Source: Streptomyces sp. CBMA291
GTDB lineage: Bacteria > Actinomycetota > Actinomycetes > Streptomycetales > Streptomycetaceae
Length of the DNA stretch: 64,000 nucleotides
Assembly (NCBI RefSeq): GCF_014596525.1
Contig: NZ_MSJP01000067.1
Coordinates: 1 to 64,000 of the forward strand
Reading direction: 5' to 3'
Shown here: in pieces, positions 1 to 7,600 of the stretch
Position numbering within the stretch: the first letter of the stretch is position 1
How the letters are laid out: each line of letters starts with the position of its first letter
Translations under genes and position numbers: made by a program
Notes under the pieces: generated by a model
The model's input: the letters and a program-made list of their open reading frames with translations, nothing else
Database searches by the model: none
What the model was told of the DNA's origin: nothing

Positions 1-746
1 TCCACCGGCAGCCGCCCCAGCCCCGCGCACGGCCCGATCGCCACCCCCGCCCGCAGCCCGCCCGCCATCGACGCGAGCAGCGCGAGCCGCGCCGGATCCC
101 CGCCGTCCGTGTGCAGATCGACCGGGAGCCCGTGCTCGGCCGCCAGCCCGAGCACCGCCTCCACATAGCCCGAAGGGTCCGGATCGAGATCGGGACAGCC
201 GCCGATCACCCCCGCGCCCATCCGCACCGCGTCCCGCAGCATCGCCAGACCGTCCGCGCCCGCCACCCCCGTGAGCAGCCGGGGCACCGCCACCGCCGTC
301 AGGTCCACCAGACCGCGCAGCGAGCGCCGGGCCTGGAGCACCGCCTCCAGCGGCCCGAGGCCCTGCGCGTCCCCGGTCCGCACATGCGCCCGCAGCGCGG
401 TCGCGCCGTGGCCCAACTGGAGCAGCGCCGCCTCGGTGGCCCGCCGCTGCACCTCCTCGGAGGCGTACGAGAGGGGGCCCGGCGCATCGGCGGTGAGCGC
501 GGTGTCGGCGTGGGCGTGCGGCTCGGCGGCGGCGGGCAGCAGCAGATGCCCCCCGAGGTCGACCCGCGCCCCGACGGTGGTGAGGCTGCCGGCCGTGCCG
601 ACCGCCTCGATGCGTCCGCCGAGCAGCCGTACGTCGACGGTCCGCCCGTCGGCGAGCCGGGCGTGGCAGAGCAGGAGCGAGGTGGCGTCGGTGGTGGCGG
701 ACCCGTCCTCGGGTGGCGGCTGGGGCTGCTTGCTGTCGGCGGACAT
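1..746 (-). CDS. Amidohydrolase-family protein, cytosine-deaminase-like (partial, C-terminus off window)
   Basis: The minus-strand frame opens with ATG at 746 and stays open to the window edge (248 codons), so the C-terminal part is missing. An HAHAD motif at residues 77-81 matches the metal-binding HxH at the start of amidohydrolase TIM barrels. A later segment reading LPVDLHTDGGD sits where the cytosine-deaminase branch has its third metal histidine, but the acidic HCDE-type sequence is changed. The catalytic aspartate would lie beyond the window. A deaminase or hydrolase acting on a nucleobase or other cyclic amide is the family expectation; the substrate cannot be named. No downstream partner is visible. 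Confidence 0.7.
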   Translation of the reverse strand, partial: MSADSKQPQPPPEDGSATTDATSLLLCHARLADGRTVDVRLLGGRIEAVGTAGSLTTVGARVDLGGHLLLPAAAEPHAHADTALTADAPGPLSYASEEVQRRATEAALLQLGHGATALRAHVRTGDAQGLGPLEAVLQARRSLRGLVDLTAVAVPRLLTGVAGADGLAMLRDAVRMGAGVIGGCPDLDPDPSGYVEAVLGLAAEHGLPVDLHTDGGDPARLALLASMAGGLRAGVAIGPCAGLGRLPV

Positions 747-956
747 CGGCTTCTCGGGCTCCCCTCACGCTCAAGATCACGCAGCGTGGGCCGAGCCTAG
801 GGGCGCTCCCGGCACGCTTCCGGGAGGAGCGCAATAGTCGTACCGATGAGGCCACGAGTGGCGTACGAGGCGCCGGGTCAGGCCGCAGGTGAGGTGCCTG
901 GTGAGAGCCCGGAGCGGGCCCGGGACGGGGCGTCCGAGGGGGGCGGGGAAACGGAT

Positions 957-986
957 TTGGGTGATGGGCCGGAGACCGTGTAATGT
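957..986 (+). promoter_or_regulatory. Candidate sigma-HrdB promoter for the tRNA pair
   Basis: TTGGGT (957-962), an 18-bp spacer and TAATGT (981-986) lie 12 bp before the first tRNA. Both hexamers fit the vegetative consensus loosely and the position is right for a tRNA transcript. It may also feed rpmG, since no terminator separates the three genes. Confidence 0.5.
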
Positions 987-997
987 CTTCCTCGCTC

Positions 998-1070
998 GCC
1001 CCAATAGCTCAGTCGGTAGAGCGTCTCCATGGTAAGGAGAAGGTCTACGGTTCGATTCCGTATTGGGGCT
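998..1070 (+). tRNA. tRNA-Thr (GGT)
   Basis: A complete cloverleaf can be folded: acceptor GCCCCAA pairs with TTGGGGC, the D arm holds AGCTCAGTCGGTAGAGC, the anticodon stem TCTCC/GGAGA encloses loop ATGGTAA with anticodon GGT, and the T arm has loop TTCGATT. The 3' CCA is not encoded. Length is 73 nt. Confidence 0.93.
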
Positions 1071-1114
1071 CTGGTGAGAAGGGTCCCGTCTTCGGACGGG
1101 GTCCAGATCATCAA

Positions 1115-1187
1115 AGCGGTGTAGCTCAGTCGGTAGAGCAAGCGGCTCATAATCGCTGTGTCACCGGTTCAAGTCCGGTCACCGCTA
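1115..1187 (+). tRNA. tRNA-Met (CAT), elongator type
   Basis: Acceptor AGCGGTG pairs with CACCGCT, the anticodon stem AGCGG/TCGCT encloses CTCATAA with anticodon CAT, and the T loop is TTCAAGT. A normal A1-T72 pair and the absence of three G-C pairs in the anticodon stem argue for elongator rather than initiator tRNA. A lysidine-modified Ile tRNA with a CAT anticodon is the alternative. CCA is not encoded. Confidence 0.85.
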
Positions 1188-1272
1188 CACACGGTAGCCG
1201 ATTGTGGGGTCGGTCCTTCGATCGGCTACTCTTTTATGCGTTCATCCGTCCATCCGTCCAAGGAGCACTCAC

Positions 1273-1437
1273 GTGGCTGCCACCGACGTCCGCCCGAAGA
1301 TCACGCTGGCCTGCGTGGAGTGCAAGGAGCGGAACTACATCACCAAGAAGAACCGGCGTAACAACCCGGACCGTCTTGAGATGAAGAAGCACTGCCCCCG
1401 CTGCAACTCGCACACGGCTCACCGCGAGACGCGCTAA
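1273..1437 (+). CDS. rpmG: 50S ribosomal protein L33, zinc-binding form
   Basis: A 54-residue protein starting at GTG 1273, with AAGGAGCA just upstream as Shine-Dalgarno. It has the L33 sequence [14 protein letters not shown] and two CxxC pairs (C14/C17 and C41/C44), so it is the zinc-containing C+ form. Streptomyces usually carry a second, zinc-free L33 elsewhere under Zur control. L33 sits near the E site of the large subunit. It follows two tRNA genes with no terminator between, so all three may be co-transcribed, and a strong hairpin terminator closes the unit. Confidence 0.95.
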
Positions 1438-1450
1438 TCAGGCTCGTATA

Positions 1451-1480
1451 CGAGGCCGCCCCCACTCGGGGGCGGCCTCG
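1451..1480 (+). terminator. Terminator after rpmG
   Basis: A perfect 13-bp stem, CGAGGCCGCCCCC (1451-1463) with GGGGGCGGCCTCG (1468-1480), encloses loop ACTC. A weak T-rich tail (TGTCGTTTGTC) follows. Confidence 0.85.
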
Positions 1481-1532
1481 TGTCGTTTGTCGGCAGAAAA
1501 TCTCGGCAACAAATCCAGGAGGTATCGAGTCC

Positions 1533-1985
1533 ATGGCGCTCGACCAGTCCTTCGTGGGCCGGACCTATCCGCCCACCGCGCCCTACGAGGTCGGCCGCGA
1601 GAAGATCCGCGAGTTCGCCGAGGCGATCGGCGACGCGAATCCCGCGTACACCGACACCGACGCGGCCAAGGCGCTCGGACACTCCGAGGTGATCGCCCCG
1701 CCGACCTTCGTGTTCGCCATCACGTTCAAGGCGGCGGGCGCGGTCATCGAGGACCCGCAGCTCGGCCTGGACTACAGCCGCGTCGTGCACGGCGACCAGA
1801 AGTTCGCCTACACCCGGCCCGTACGCGCCGGAGACCGGCTCTCGGTCACCTCCACCATCGAGGCGATCAAGTCCCTCGCGGGCAACGACATCCTGGACAT
1901 CCGAGGCGAGGTCCACGACGCCTCCGGCGAGCACGTGGTCACCGCCTGGACCAAGCTCGTCTCCCGCGCACCCGAGGGGGCCTGA
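1533..1985 (+). CDS. MaoC-like dehydratase subunit, UPF0336/HadA-type
   Basis: A 150-residue single hot-dog-fold protein. ATG 1533 lies 10 nt after AGGAGG (1517-1522). The order and sequence (FVGRTYPP near the start, FAEAIGDANPAY, IAPPTFVFAI) match the FAS1-type dehydratase N-terminal family that includes mycobacterial HadA. The hydratase-2 catalytic histidine is absent: the DxNPxH position reads DANPAY. That fits the non-catalytic, substrate-binding partner of a heterodimer. The next gene starts 2 bp downstream and carries the intact motif, so the two very probably form one 3-hydroxyacyl-thioester dehydratase. The acyl substrate is unknown here, since Streptomyces make no mycolates. Confidence 0.88.
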   Translation: MALDQSFVGRTYPPTAPYEVGREKIREFAEAIGDANPAYTDTDAAKALGHSEVIAPPTFVFAITFKAAGAVIEDPQLGLDYSRVVHGDQKFAYTRPVRAGDRLSVTSTIEAIKSLAGNDILDIRGEVHDASGEHVVTAWTKLVSRAPEGA

Positions 1986-1987
1986 CC

Positions 1988-2416
1988 ATGACCGCGAAGA
2001 TCTCCTACGACGAGGTCGAGGTCGGCACCGAACTGCCCGCCGCGGCCTTCCCCGTGACGCGCGCCACGCTCGTCCGCTACGCCGGAGCCTCCGGCGACTT
2101 CAACCCCATCCACTGGAACGAGAAGTTCGCCAAGGAAGTCGGCCTGCCCGACGTCATCGCCCACGGCATGTTCACCATGGCCGAGGCGATCCGCGTCGTG
2201 ACCGACTGGACCGGCGACCCCGCCGCCGTCGTCGAGTACGGCGTCCGCTTCACCAAGCCGGTCGTCGTCCCCAACGACGACGAGGGCGCCGTGATCGAGG
2301 TCTCGGCGAAGGTCGCGGCCAAGCTCGACGACCGCCGGGTGCGCGTCGACCTCACCGCCACCTCCGCCGGCCAGAAGGTCCTGGGCATGTCCCGGGCCGT
2401 GGTGGAGCTGGGCTGA
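1988..2416 (+). CDS. MaoC-family dehydratase subunit, HadB-type (catalytic)
   Basis: 142 residues, ATG 1988, 2 bp after the stop of the preceding MaoC gene. It carries the hydratase-2 motif as GDFNPIHWNE, with catalytic Asp37 and His42 in the expected D-x4-H spacing, followed by IAHGMFTMA, which shapes the active-site overhang. The protein should supply the catalytic dyad for reversible dehydration of a 3-hydroxyacyl-CoA or ACP thioester. Single hot-dog MaoC subunits act as homo- or heterodimers, and the tight coupling with the HadA-like gene points to a heterodimer. Confidence 0.9.
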   Translation: MTAKISYDEVEVGTELPAAAFPVTRATLVRYAGASGDFNPIHWNEKFAKEVGLPDVIAHGMFTMAEAIRVVTDWTGDPAAVVEYGVRFTKPVVVPNDDEGAVIEVSAKVAAKLDDRRVRVDLTATSAGQKVLGMSRAVVELG

Positions 2417-2517
2417 GCCCACCCGTATGTCGCCCCGGTGCCCGGCGGCGCCGGGGCTTCGGCATTTCCACCGCGGCAGTCGAAACCCGCAGTCGGAACA
2501 GCCGTAACCTTGAGCCC

Positions 2518-3576
2518 GTGCAGCTCCTCAACGACGCCCCCCTCGCCCCCCTGACCACCTTCAGGCTCGGCGGGCCCGCCGCCCGGCTGGTCACCGCCAC
2601 CACCGACGACGAGGTGGTCGCGGCGGTCCGCGAGGCCGACGACGCGGGGATCCCGCTGCTTGTCGTCGGGGGCGGGTCCAACCTCGTCATCGGGGACAAG
2701 GGCTTCGACGGCACCGCGCTGCGCATCGCCACCACCGGTTTCTCCCTCGACGGGACCCGGCTGGAGCTGGCCGCGGGCGAGGTCTGGACGGACGCGGTCG
2801 CCCGCACCGTGGAGGCGGGGCTCGCCGGGGTCGAGTGCCTGGCCGGCATCCCCGGCTCGGCGGGCGCCACCCCGATCCAGAACGTCGGCGCCTACGGGCA
2901 GGACGTCTCCGCCACCGTGACCGAGGTCGTCGCGTACGACCGGCGCGCGGGGGAGACCGTCACGCTGACCAACGCCGAGTGCGCCTTCTCGTACCGGCAC
3001 AGCCTCTTCAAGGAGCACCCCGAGCGGTACGTGGTGCTGCGCGTCCGGTTCGAGCTGGAGGACGCGGACGGCCTGTCCGCGCCGATCCGGTACGCCGAGA
3101 CCGCCCGCGTCCTCGGCGTGGCGGCGGGGGACCGGGTGCCGCTCGCGAAGGCCAGGGAGACCGTCCTGCGGCTGCGCGCGGGCAAGGGCATGGTCCTGGA
3201 CCCGGCGGACCACGACACCTGGTCGGCCGGCTCCTTCTTCACCAACCCGATCCTCACGGCGGGGGAGTACGAGGCGTTCCTCGCGCGCGTGGCCGGGCGG
3301 CTCGGCGCCGACGTCACCCCGCCCGCCTTCCCCGCGGGCGAGGACGGCGCGGTGAAGACCTCCGCCGCCTGGCTCATCGACAAGGCGGGCTTCACCAAGG
3401 GGTACGGGACCGGGCCCGCCCGGATCTCCACCAAGCACACCCTCGCGCTCACCAACCGGGGCGAGGCGACCACCGAGGACCTCCTCGCCCTCGCCCGCGA
3501 GGTCGTCGCCGGGGTCAGGGACGCCTTCGGCATCACCCTCGTCAACGAGCCGGTGACGGTCGGGGTCCAGCTCTAG
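2518..3576 (+). CDS. murB: UDP-N-acetylmuramate dehydrogenase (UDP-N-acetylenolpyruvoylglucosamine reductase)
   Basis: 352 residues. MurB reduces enolpyruvyl-UDP-GlcNAc to UDP-MurNAc with FAD and NADPH in peptidoglycan precursor synthesis. The N-terminal PLTTFRLGG, the FAD-binding VVGGGSNLVI, GIPGSAGATPIQNVGAYGQ and the catalytic region with SAGSFFTNPI are all present, as is the C-terminal KTSAAWLIDKAGF of actinobacterial MurB. The chosen start is GTG 2518, the only one giving the family N-terminus. There is no Shine-Dalgarno, but TAACCT (2505-2510) sits one leaderless distance upstream, so translation may start at the first transcribed base. Confidence 0.95.
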   Translation: MQLLNDAPLAPLTTFRLGGPAARLVTATTDDEVVAAVREADDAGIPLLVVGGGSNLVIGDKGFDGTALRIATTGFSLDGTRLELAAGEVWTDAVARTVEAGLAGVECLAGIPGSAGATPIQNVGAYGQDVSATVTEVVAYDRRAGETVTLTNAECAFSYRHSLFKEHPERYVVLRVRFELEDADGLSAPIRYAETARVLGVAAGDRVPLAKARETVLRLRAGKGMVLDPADHDTWSAGSFFTNPILTAGEYEAFLARVAGRLGADVTPPAFPAGEDGAVKTSAAWLIDKAGFTKGYGTGPARISTKHTLALTNRGEATTEDLLALAREVVAGVRDAFGITLVNEPVTVGVQL

Positions 3577-3718
3577 GACCCTCCCGCACGGCCGTGCTCC
3601 GACCGACCGCACGGGACCCCTCCCGGACCCTCACGGGACCTCCTGCCTGGACCCTCACAGGACCCCGTCCACGGAGCCGGACAGGACACCGCCCCGACGG
3701 CGTCCCCGTCCGGTCTCA

Positions 3719-4322
3719 CTACGCCACCCCCACCCCCTGCCCGACCGTGGCCGGGTCCTCGACCATCGCCGGCATCGCGTGGGCCACGTCCGCGCGGGCC
3801 AGGGAACGGCCCCGGGGCGGGTTTCCACCGACGACGGTGCGGTACCGGCCGGTGACCGGCCTGTCGGTCAGCCTGGGCGGGCGGACGGACGTCCAGTCCG
3901 TGTCGCTCGCGGCGAGTTCCGCCTCCATGACCCGCAGATCGGCGTAGACGTCCTTCAGGAAGGCGCCGACGCCCTTGAGGACGGCCTTGTCCAGGAGCCC
4001 CTGACCGGCGGGGACCGGACCGACGGGGGCCGCGCTGACCACCAGGAGCCGCCGGACCTCCTCCGCCTCCATGGCCGCGAGCACCGCACGGGTGAGCCGG
4101 GCCGCCACCCCCGCCTCCGCGCGGGTCCTGGCGCCCGGACCGGAGAGCACCGCGTCACGCCCCGCGCAGGACCTCGGGACCGGACAGATCGCTCCGCAGC
4201 ACCGTGAGGCGCGGATGCGTCAGCGCGAGCCGCACCGGATTCCTGACGACCGCAGTCACCTCGTGGCCCCCGGCCAGTGCCTGACGGACGATCTCCCGGC
4301 CGACACCGCCGCCGCCCTGCTC
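3719..4322 (-). pseudogene. Decayed NmrA-like NAD(P)-binding protein, start lost and frameshifted
   Basis: Read on the minus strand, the frame near 4315 gives GGGGVGREIVRQALAGGHEV, the second half of the first beta-alpha unit of an NAD(P)-binding Rossmann fold, but no start codon or preceding GATG strand is attached. The frame then stops with TGA at 4155-4157. Reading resumes one base out of register as RDAVLSGPGARTR and runs to TAG at 3719-3721 through recognisable NmrA/NAD(P)H-binding sequence (RRLLVVSAAPVGPVP, FLKDVYADLRVMEAEL, DWTSVRPPRLTD). So there are two lesions: a 5' deletion and an indel near 4150. The intact family is about 210 residues. The 143-residue downstream frame has its own ATG, but lacks the cofactor-binding half. 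Confidence 0.75.
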
Positions 4323-4454
4323 CTCGGAGCCTGCGTCCAACGCTCCTTCGCCTGGGAGACCAGCCCGGACCGGCGTCCGCCGGAGGCCCTCGACGACTTC
4401 GCGCGGAACCTCGCCCGCACCCTGCTCCAGGGGATCGGTCCCACCACCGACTGA
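4312..4454 (+). pseudogene. C-terminal remnant of a TetR-family regulator
   Basis: The last 47 codons before TGA 4452-4454 read as the C-terminal ligand-domain helices of a TetR regulator (LLLGACVQRSFAWE, then PPEALDDFARNLARTLL). Nothing upstream in this frame resembles an HTH domain; instead the sequence is the antisense of the NmrA-like remnant. The simplest history is a divergent NmrA-TetR pair in which one deletion removed the NmrA start, the shared promoter and most of tetR. A GCCGCCGCC run lies at the junction. The TetR assignment is by sequence feel alone. Confidence 0.6.
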
Positions 4455-4500
4455 GCCCACGCGCGCGTACGGCCGCCCGGGAGGGGAGCGGGGGAGGGGA

Positions 4501-5520
4501 TCAGGCGATCCAGTCGTCGATTCCCGCGAGCAGCTTCGCCCGGATGTCCGCGGGGGCCGCCGAGCCCCGGACCGACTGCCGGGCCAGTTCCGCCAACTCC
4601 TCGTCGGTGAAGTCGTGGTGACGGCGCGCGATCTCGTACTGCCCCGCGAGCCGCGAGCCGAAGAGCAGCGGGTCGTCCGCGCCGAGCGCCATCGGCACCC
4701 CCGCCTCGAAGAGCGTGCGCAGGGGGACGTCCTCGTGCTTCTCGTACACCCCGAGGGCCACATTGGACGCCGGGCAGACCTCGCAGGTCACCCCCCGCTC
4801 CGCGAGCTTCCGAAGGAGCCGGGGGTCCTCCGCCGACCGCACCCCGTGCCCCACCCGGGCCGCCCGCAGGTCGTCCAGGCAGTCCCGTACGGACGAGGGG
4901 CCCGTCAGCTCCCCGCCGTGCGGCGCCGCGAGCAGCCCGCCGTCCCGCGCGATGGCGAAGGCGCGGTCGAAGTCCCGCGCCATGCCCCGCCGCTCGTCGT
5001 TGGAGAGCCCGAAGCCGACCACGCCCCGGTCCGCGAACCGCACCGCGAGCCGCGCGAGCGTACGCGCCTCAAGGGGGTGCTTCATCCGGTTCGCCGCCAC
5101 CACCACCCGCATCCCCAGCCCCGTCTCGCGGGAGGCCGCGTCGACCGCGTCCAGGATGATCTCCAGCGCCGGGATGAGCCCCCCGAGATGCGGGGCGTAC
5201 GAGGTGGGGTCGACCTGGATCTCCAGCCACCCGGAGCCGTCCCTGACGTCCTCCTGCGCCGCCTCGCGCACCAGCCGCTGGATGTCCTCGGGGGCGCGCA
5301 GACAGGAGCGGGCGATGTCGTACAGGCGCTGGAAGCGGAACCAGCCCCGCTCGTCCGTGGCCCGCAGGCTCGGGGGAGTACCGCTCCTGAGCGCCTCGGG
5401 GAGGCTCACCCCGTACTTGTCGGCCAGTTCGAGCAGGGTCGAGGGCCGCATCGAACCGGTGAAGTGCAGGTGCAGATGGGCCTTGGGCAGGGTGCTGAGA
5501 TCGCGGTAGACATGCTCCAT
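4501..5520 (-). CDS. Adenosine deaminase family protein
   Basis: 339 residues from ATG 5520; a longer in-frame start at 5556 is ignored because MEHVYRDLSTLPKAHLHLH is the family N-terminus and CAGGA lies upstream of it. Metal ligands H17 and H19 are present (HLHFTGSMRP), as are HGGE after the third strand, the catalytic glutamate/histidine region RVGHGVR, CPASNVAL, and the metal aspartate in GADDPLLF. It should hydrolytically deaminate adenosine or a related 6-aminopurine nucleoside. The HFTGS variant departs from the common HLDGS, so a specialised substrate such as aminodeoxyfutalosine or a modified adenosine is possible. Confidence 0.85.
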   Translation of the reverse strand: MEHVYRDLSTLPKAHLHLHFTGSMRPSTLLELADKYGVSLPEALRSGTPPSLRATDERGWFRFQRLYDIARSCLRAPEDIQRLVREAAQEDVRDGSGWLEIQVDPTSYAPHLGGLIPALEIILDAVDAASRETGLGMRVVVAANRMKHPLEARTLARLAVRFADRGVVGFGLSNDERRGMARDFDRAFAIARDGGLLAAPHGGELTGPSSVRDCLDDLRAARVGHGVRSAEDPRLLRKLAERGVTCEVCPASNVALGVYEKHEDVPLRTLFEAGVPMALGADDPLLFGSRLAGQYEIARRHHDFTDEELAELARQSVRGSAAPADIRAKLLAGIDDWIA

Positions 5521-5593
5521 CGGCCGATCCTGCCGCACCCGAATGGACGAGAACACCCCGTTTCCCCGATCGGGACCTTGCTAGAACGCAAAA

Positions 5594-5625
5594 ACGGGCC
5601 CCGGTTCCGGAGAACCGGGGCCCGT
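5594..5625 (-). terminator. Terminator after the aminotransferase gene
   Basis: A perfect 14-bp stem, ACGGGCCCCGGTTC (5594-5607) with its complement (5612-5625). On the minus strand it is followed by TTTTTGCGTT, a true U-tract, and it lies 36 bp past the stop codon of the aminotransferase gene. Confidence 0.9.
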
Positions 5626-5660
5626 TCGGCCGAGCCCGCCTCGGGCGGACCCGTACGGAC

Positions 5661-6887
5661 TCAGGCGGTCGCCTCGGCGAGCAGCTTCTGGATCCGGGAC
5701 ACGCCCTCGACCAGGTCCTCGTCGCCCAGCGCGTACGACAGACGCAGGTAGCCGGGGGTGCCGAAGGCCTCGCCCGGGACGACCGCGACCTCGACCTCGT
5801 CCAGGATCAGGGCCGCGAGCTCGACGGAGGTCTGCGGGCGCTTGCCCCGGATCTCCTTGCCGAGCAGCGCCTTCACCGACGGGTACGCGTAGAACGCGCC
5901 CTCGGGGGTGGGGCAGTACACGCCCTCGATCTCGTTCAGCATCCGCACGATCGTCTGGCGGCGCCGGTCGAAGGCGGCGCGCATCTCGGCGACCGCGTCC
6001 AGGTTCCCGGAGACGGCGGCGAGCGCGGCGACCTGCGCGACGTTGCTCACGTTGGACGTGGCGTGCGACTGGAGGTTCGTCGCCGCCTTCACGATGTCCT
6101 TCGGGCCCACGAGCCACCCGACGCGCCAGCCCGTCATCGCGTACGTCTTCGCCACACCGTTGACCACGATGCACTTCTCGCGCAGCTCGGGCACGAGCGC
6201 CGGGAGCGAGGTGAACTTCGCGTCGCCGTAGACCAGGTGCTCGTAGATCTCGTCGGTGAGGACCCACAGACCGTGCTCGACGGCCCAGCGGCCGATCGCC
6301 TCGGCGTCCGCCTCGCTGTAGACCGCGCCGGTCGGGTTCGACGGCGAGACGAAGAGGACGACCTTGGTCCGCTCGGTGCGGGCCGCCTCCAGCTGCTCCA
6401 CCGAGACCCGGTAGCCGGTGGTCTCGTCGGCCACGACATCCACCGGGACGCCGCCCGCCAGACGGATCGACTCGGGGTACGTCGTCCAGTACGGCGCCGG
6501 GACGATGACCTCGTCGCCCGGGTCGAGGATCGCGGCGAAGGCCTCGTAGATCGCCTGCTTGCCGCCGTTGGTCACCAGGACCTGGGCGGGGTCGATCTCG
6601 TAGCCGGAGTCGCGGAGCGTCTTGGCGGCGATGGCCTTCTTCAGCTCGGGCAGACCGCCGGCCGGCGTGTAGCGGTGGTACTTCGGGTTCCTGCAGGCCT
6701 CGACGGCCGCTTCGACGATGTAGTCCGGGGTCGGGAAGTCGGGCTCACCCGCACCGAAACCGATGACCGGACGCCCGGCGGCCTTGAGGGCCTTGGCCTT
6801 GGCGTCGACGGCGAGGGTGGCGGACTCGGAGATCGCACCGACGCGGGCGGAGACCCGGCGCTCGGTGGGAGGAGTAGCAGCGCTCAT
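5661..6887 (-). CDS. aspC: Pyridoxal-phosphate-dependent aminotransferase, aspartate aminotransferase type
   Basis: 408 residues, class I/II fold type I. The PLP Schiff-base lysine is K247 in AKTYAMTGWR, with phosphate-binding R255. FVSPSNPTGAVY (Asn184), the PLP-pyridine Asp212 in TDEIYEHLVYG and the carboxylate-binding YLRLSYA near the end are also present. The position just before the lysine is Ala246 where most relatives have serine. It likely interconverts aspartate/2-oxoglutarate and oxaloacetate/glutamate; a broader specificity for aromatic or prephenate-type substrates cannot be excluded. Start ATG 6887 was chosen at the family N-terminus; upstream codons in this frame are antisense to the tRNA-Trp region. 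Confidence 0.88.
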   Translation of the reverse strand: MSAATPPTERRVSARVGAISESATLAVDAKAKALKAAGRPVIGFGAGEPDFPTPDYIVEAAVEACRNPKYHRYTPAGGLPELKKAIAAKTLRDSGYEIDPAQVLVTNGGKQAIYEAFAAILDPGDEVIVPAPYWTTYPESIRLAGGVPVDVVADETTGYRVSVEQLEAARTERTKVVLFVSPSNPTGAVYSEADAEAIGRWAVEHGLWVLTDEIYEHLVYGDAKFTSLPALVPELREKCIVVNGVAKTYAMTGWRVGWLVGPKDIVKAATNLQSHATSNVSNVAQVAALAAVSGNLDAVAEMRAAFDRRRQTIVRMLNEIEGVYCPTPEGAFYAYPSVKALLGKEIRGKRPQTSVELAALILDEVEVAVVPGEAFGTPGYLRLSYALGDEDLVEGVSRIQKLLAEATA

Positions 6888-7050
6888 ACGGCCATGGTCC
6901 CAGACCGGTCCAAGCCCCGGCACACAGGTTTCACGGACCGGACAGGAGCGGTCATTCCAGGTCGTACGCTCGTCCGACGGCAGGTCGCTCGTGGTTTCTG
7001 TTCGACGGGAGGGCCCCTGAGCACGTATGCTCACTGCTCGTTGGCCCACA

Positions 7051-7078
7051 ACGACCACATCACACGATGCGGTAGGTT
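7051..7078 (+). promoter_or_regulatory. Candidate promoter for tRNA-Trp and secE-nusG
   Basis: TAGGTT (7073-7078) is a good -10 hexamer 15 bp before the tRNA. The matching -35 is weak (ACGACC at 7051-7056, 16-bp spacer). A second possible -10, TATGCT at 7026-7031, has TTCGAC 19 bp upstream. Confidence 0.4.
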
Positions 7079-7093
7079 GAGGATCACCGACAA

Positions 7094-7166
7094 AGGGTCG
7101 TAGCTCAATTGGTAGAGCACCGGTCTCCAAAACCGGCGGTTGGGGGTTCAAGTCCCTCCGGCCCTG
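7094..7166 (+). tRNA. tRNA-Trp (CCA)
   Basis: Acceptor AGGGTCG pairs with CGGCCCT with one wobble, D arm AGCTCAATTGGTAGAGC, anticodon stem CCGGT/ACCGG with loop CTCCAAA (anticodon CCA), T loop TTCAAGT, discriminator G. It is 73 nt with no encoded CCA end. It lies directly upstream of secE, a conserved arrangement in actinobacteria. Confidence 0.93.
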
Positions 7167-7269
7167 CTACACACACCGCCAGGTGTTGTGCGCATGTACG
7201 TACTTCATTGCACCGCCGTGCGGCTCAACCCGGGCGCGGCACGGCCGACCCGGAATCAGGTGAGTGATC

Positions 7270-7557
7270 TTGACGGACGCCGTAGGCTCCATCGACATGC
7301 CTGATGCCGACGACGAGACCGCCGAGTCGAAGAAGAAGTCCCGCAAGGGCGGCAAGCGCGGAAAGAAGGGCCCCCTGGGCCGTCTCGCGCTCTTCTACCG
7401 ACAGATCATCGCGGAGCTCCGCAAGGTCGTCTGGCCCACGCGCAGCCAGCTGTCGACGTACACGACCGTGGTGATCGTCTTCGTCGTCATCATGATTGCC
7501 CTCGTCACCGTGATTGACTATGGGTTCCAGGAAGCAGTCAAGTACGTCTTCGGCTGA
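7270..7557 (+). CDS. secE: Preprotein translocase subunit SecE
   Basis: 95 residues with TTG start at 7270. AGGTGAG (7258-7264) gives normal spacing to this TTG, whereas the GTG at 7264 would overlap the ribosome-binding site. A short acidic then lysine-rich cytoplasmic tail (residues about 10-35) precedes the conserved SecE amphipathic helix (AELRKVVWPTRSQL) and a single transmembrane helix (TTVVIVFVVIMIALVTVIDYG). SecE clamps the two halves of SecY in the translocation channel; secY is encoded at 40989. nusG follows 43 bp downstream, the usual secE-nusG operon. Confidence 0.95.
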   Translation: MTDAVGSIDMPDADDETAESKKKSRKGGKRGKKGPLGRLALFYRQIIAELRKVVWPTRSQLSTYTTVVIVFVVIMIALVTVIDYGFQEAVKYVFG

Positions 7558-7600
7558 CTTCTTGTTCCACCCCATCTGTATCGCAGGAAGAAGCAGCCAC

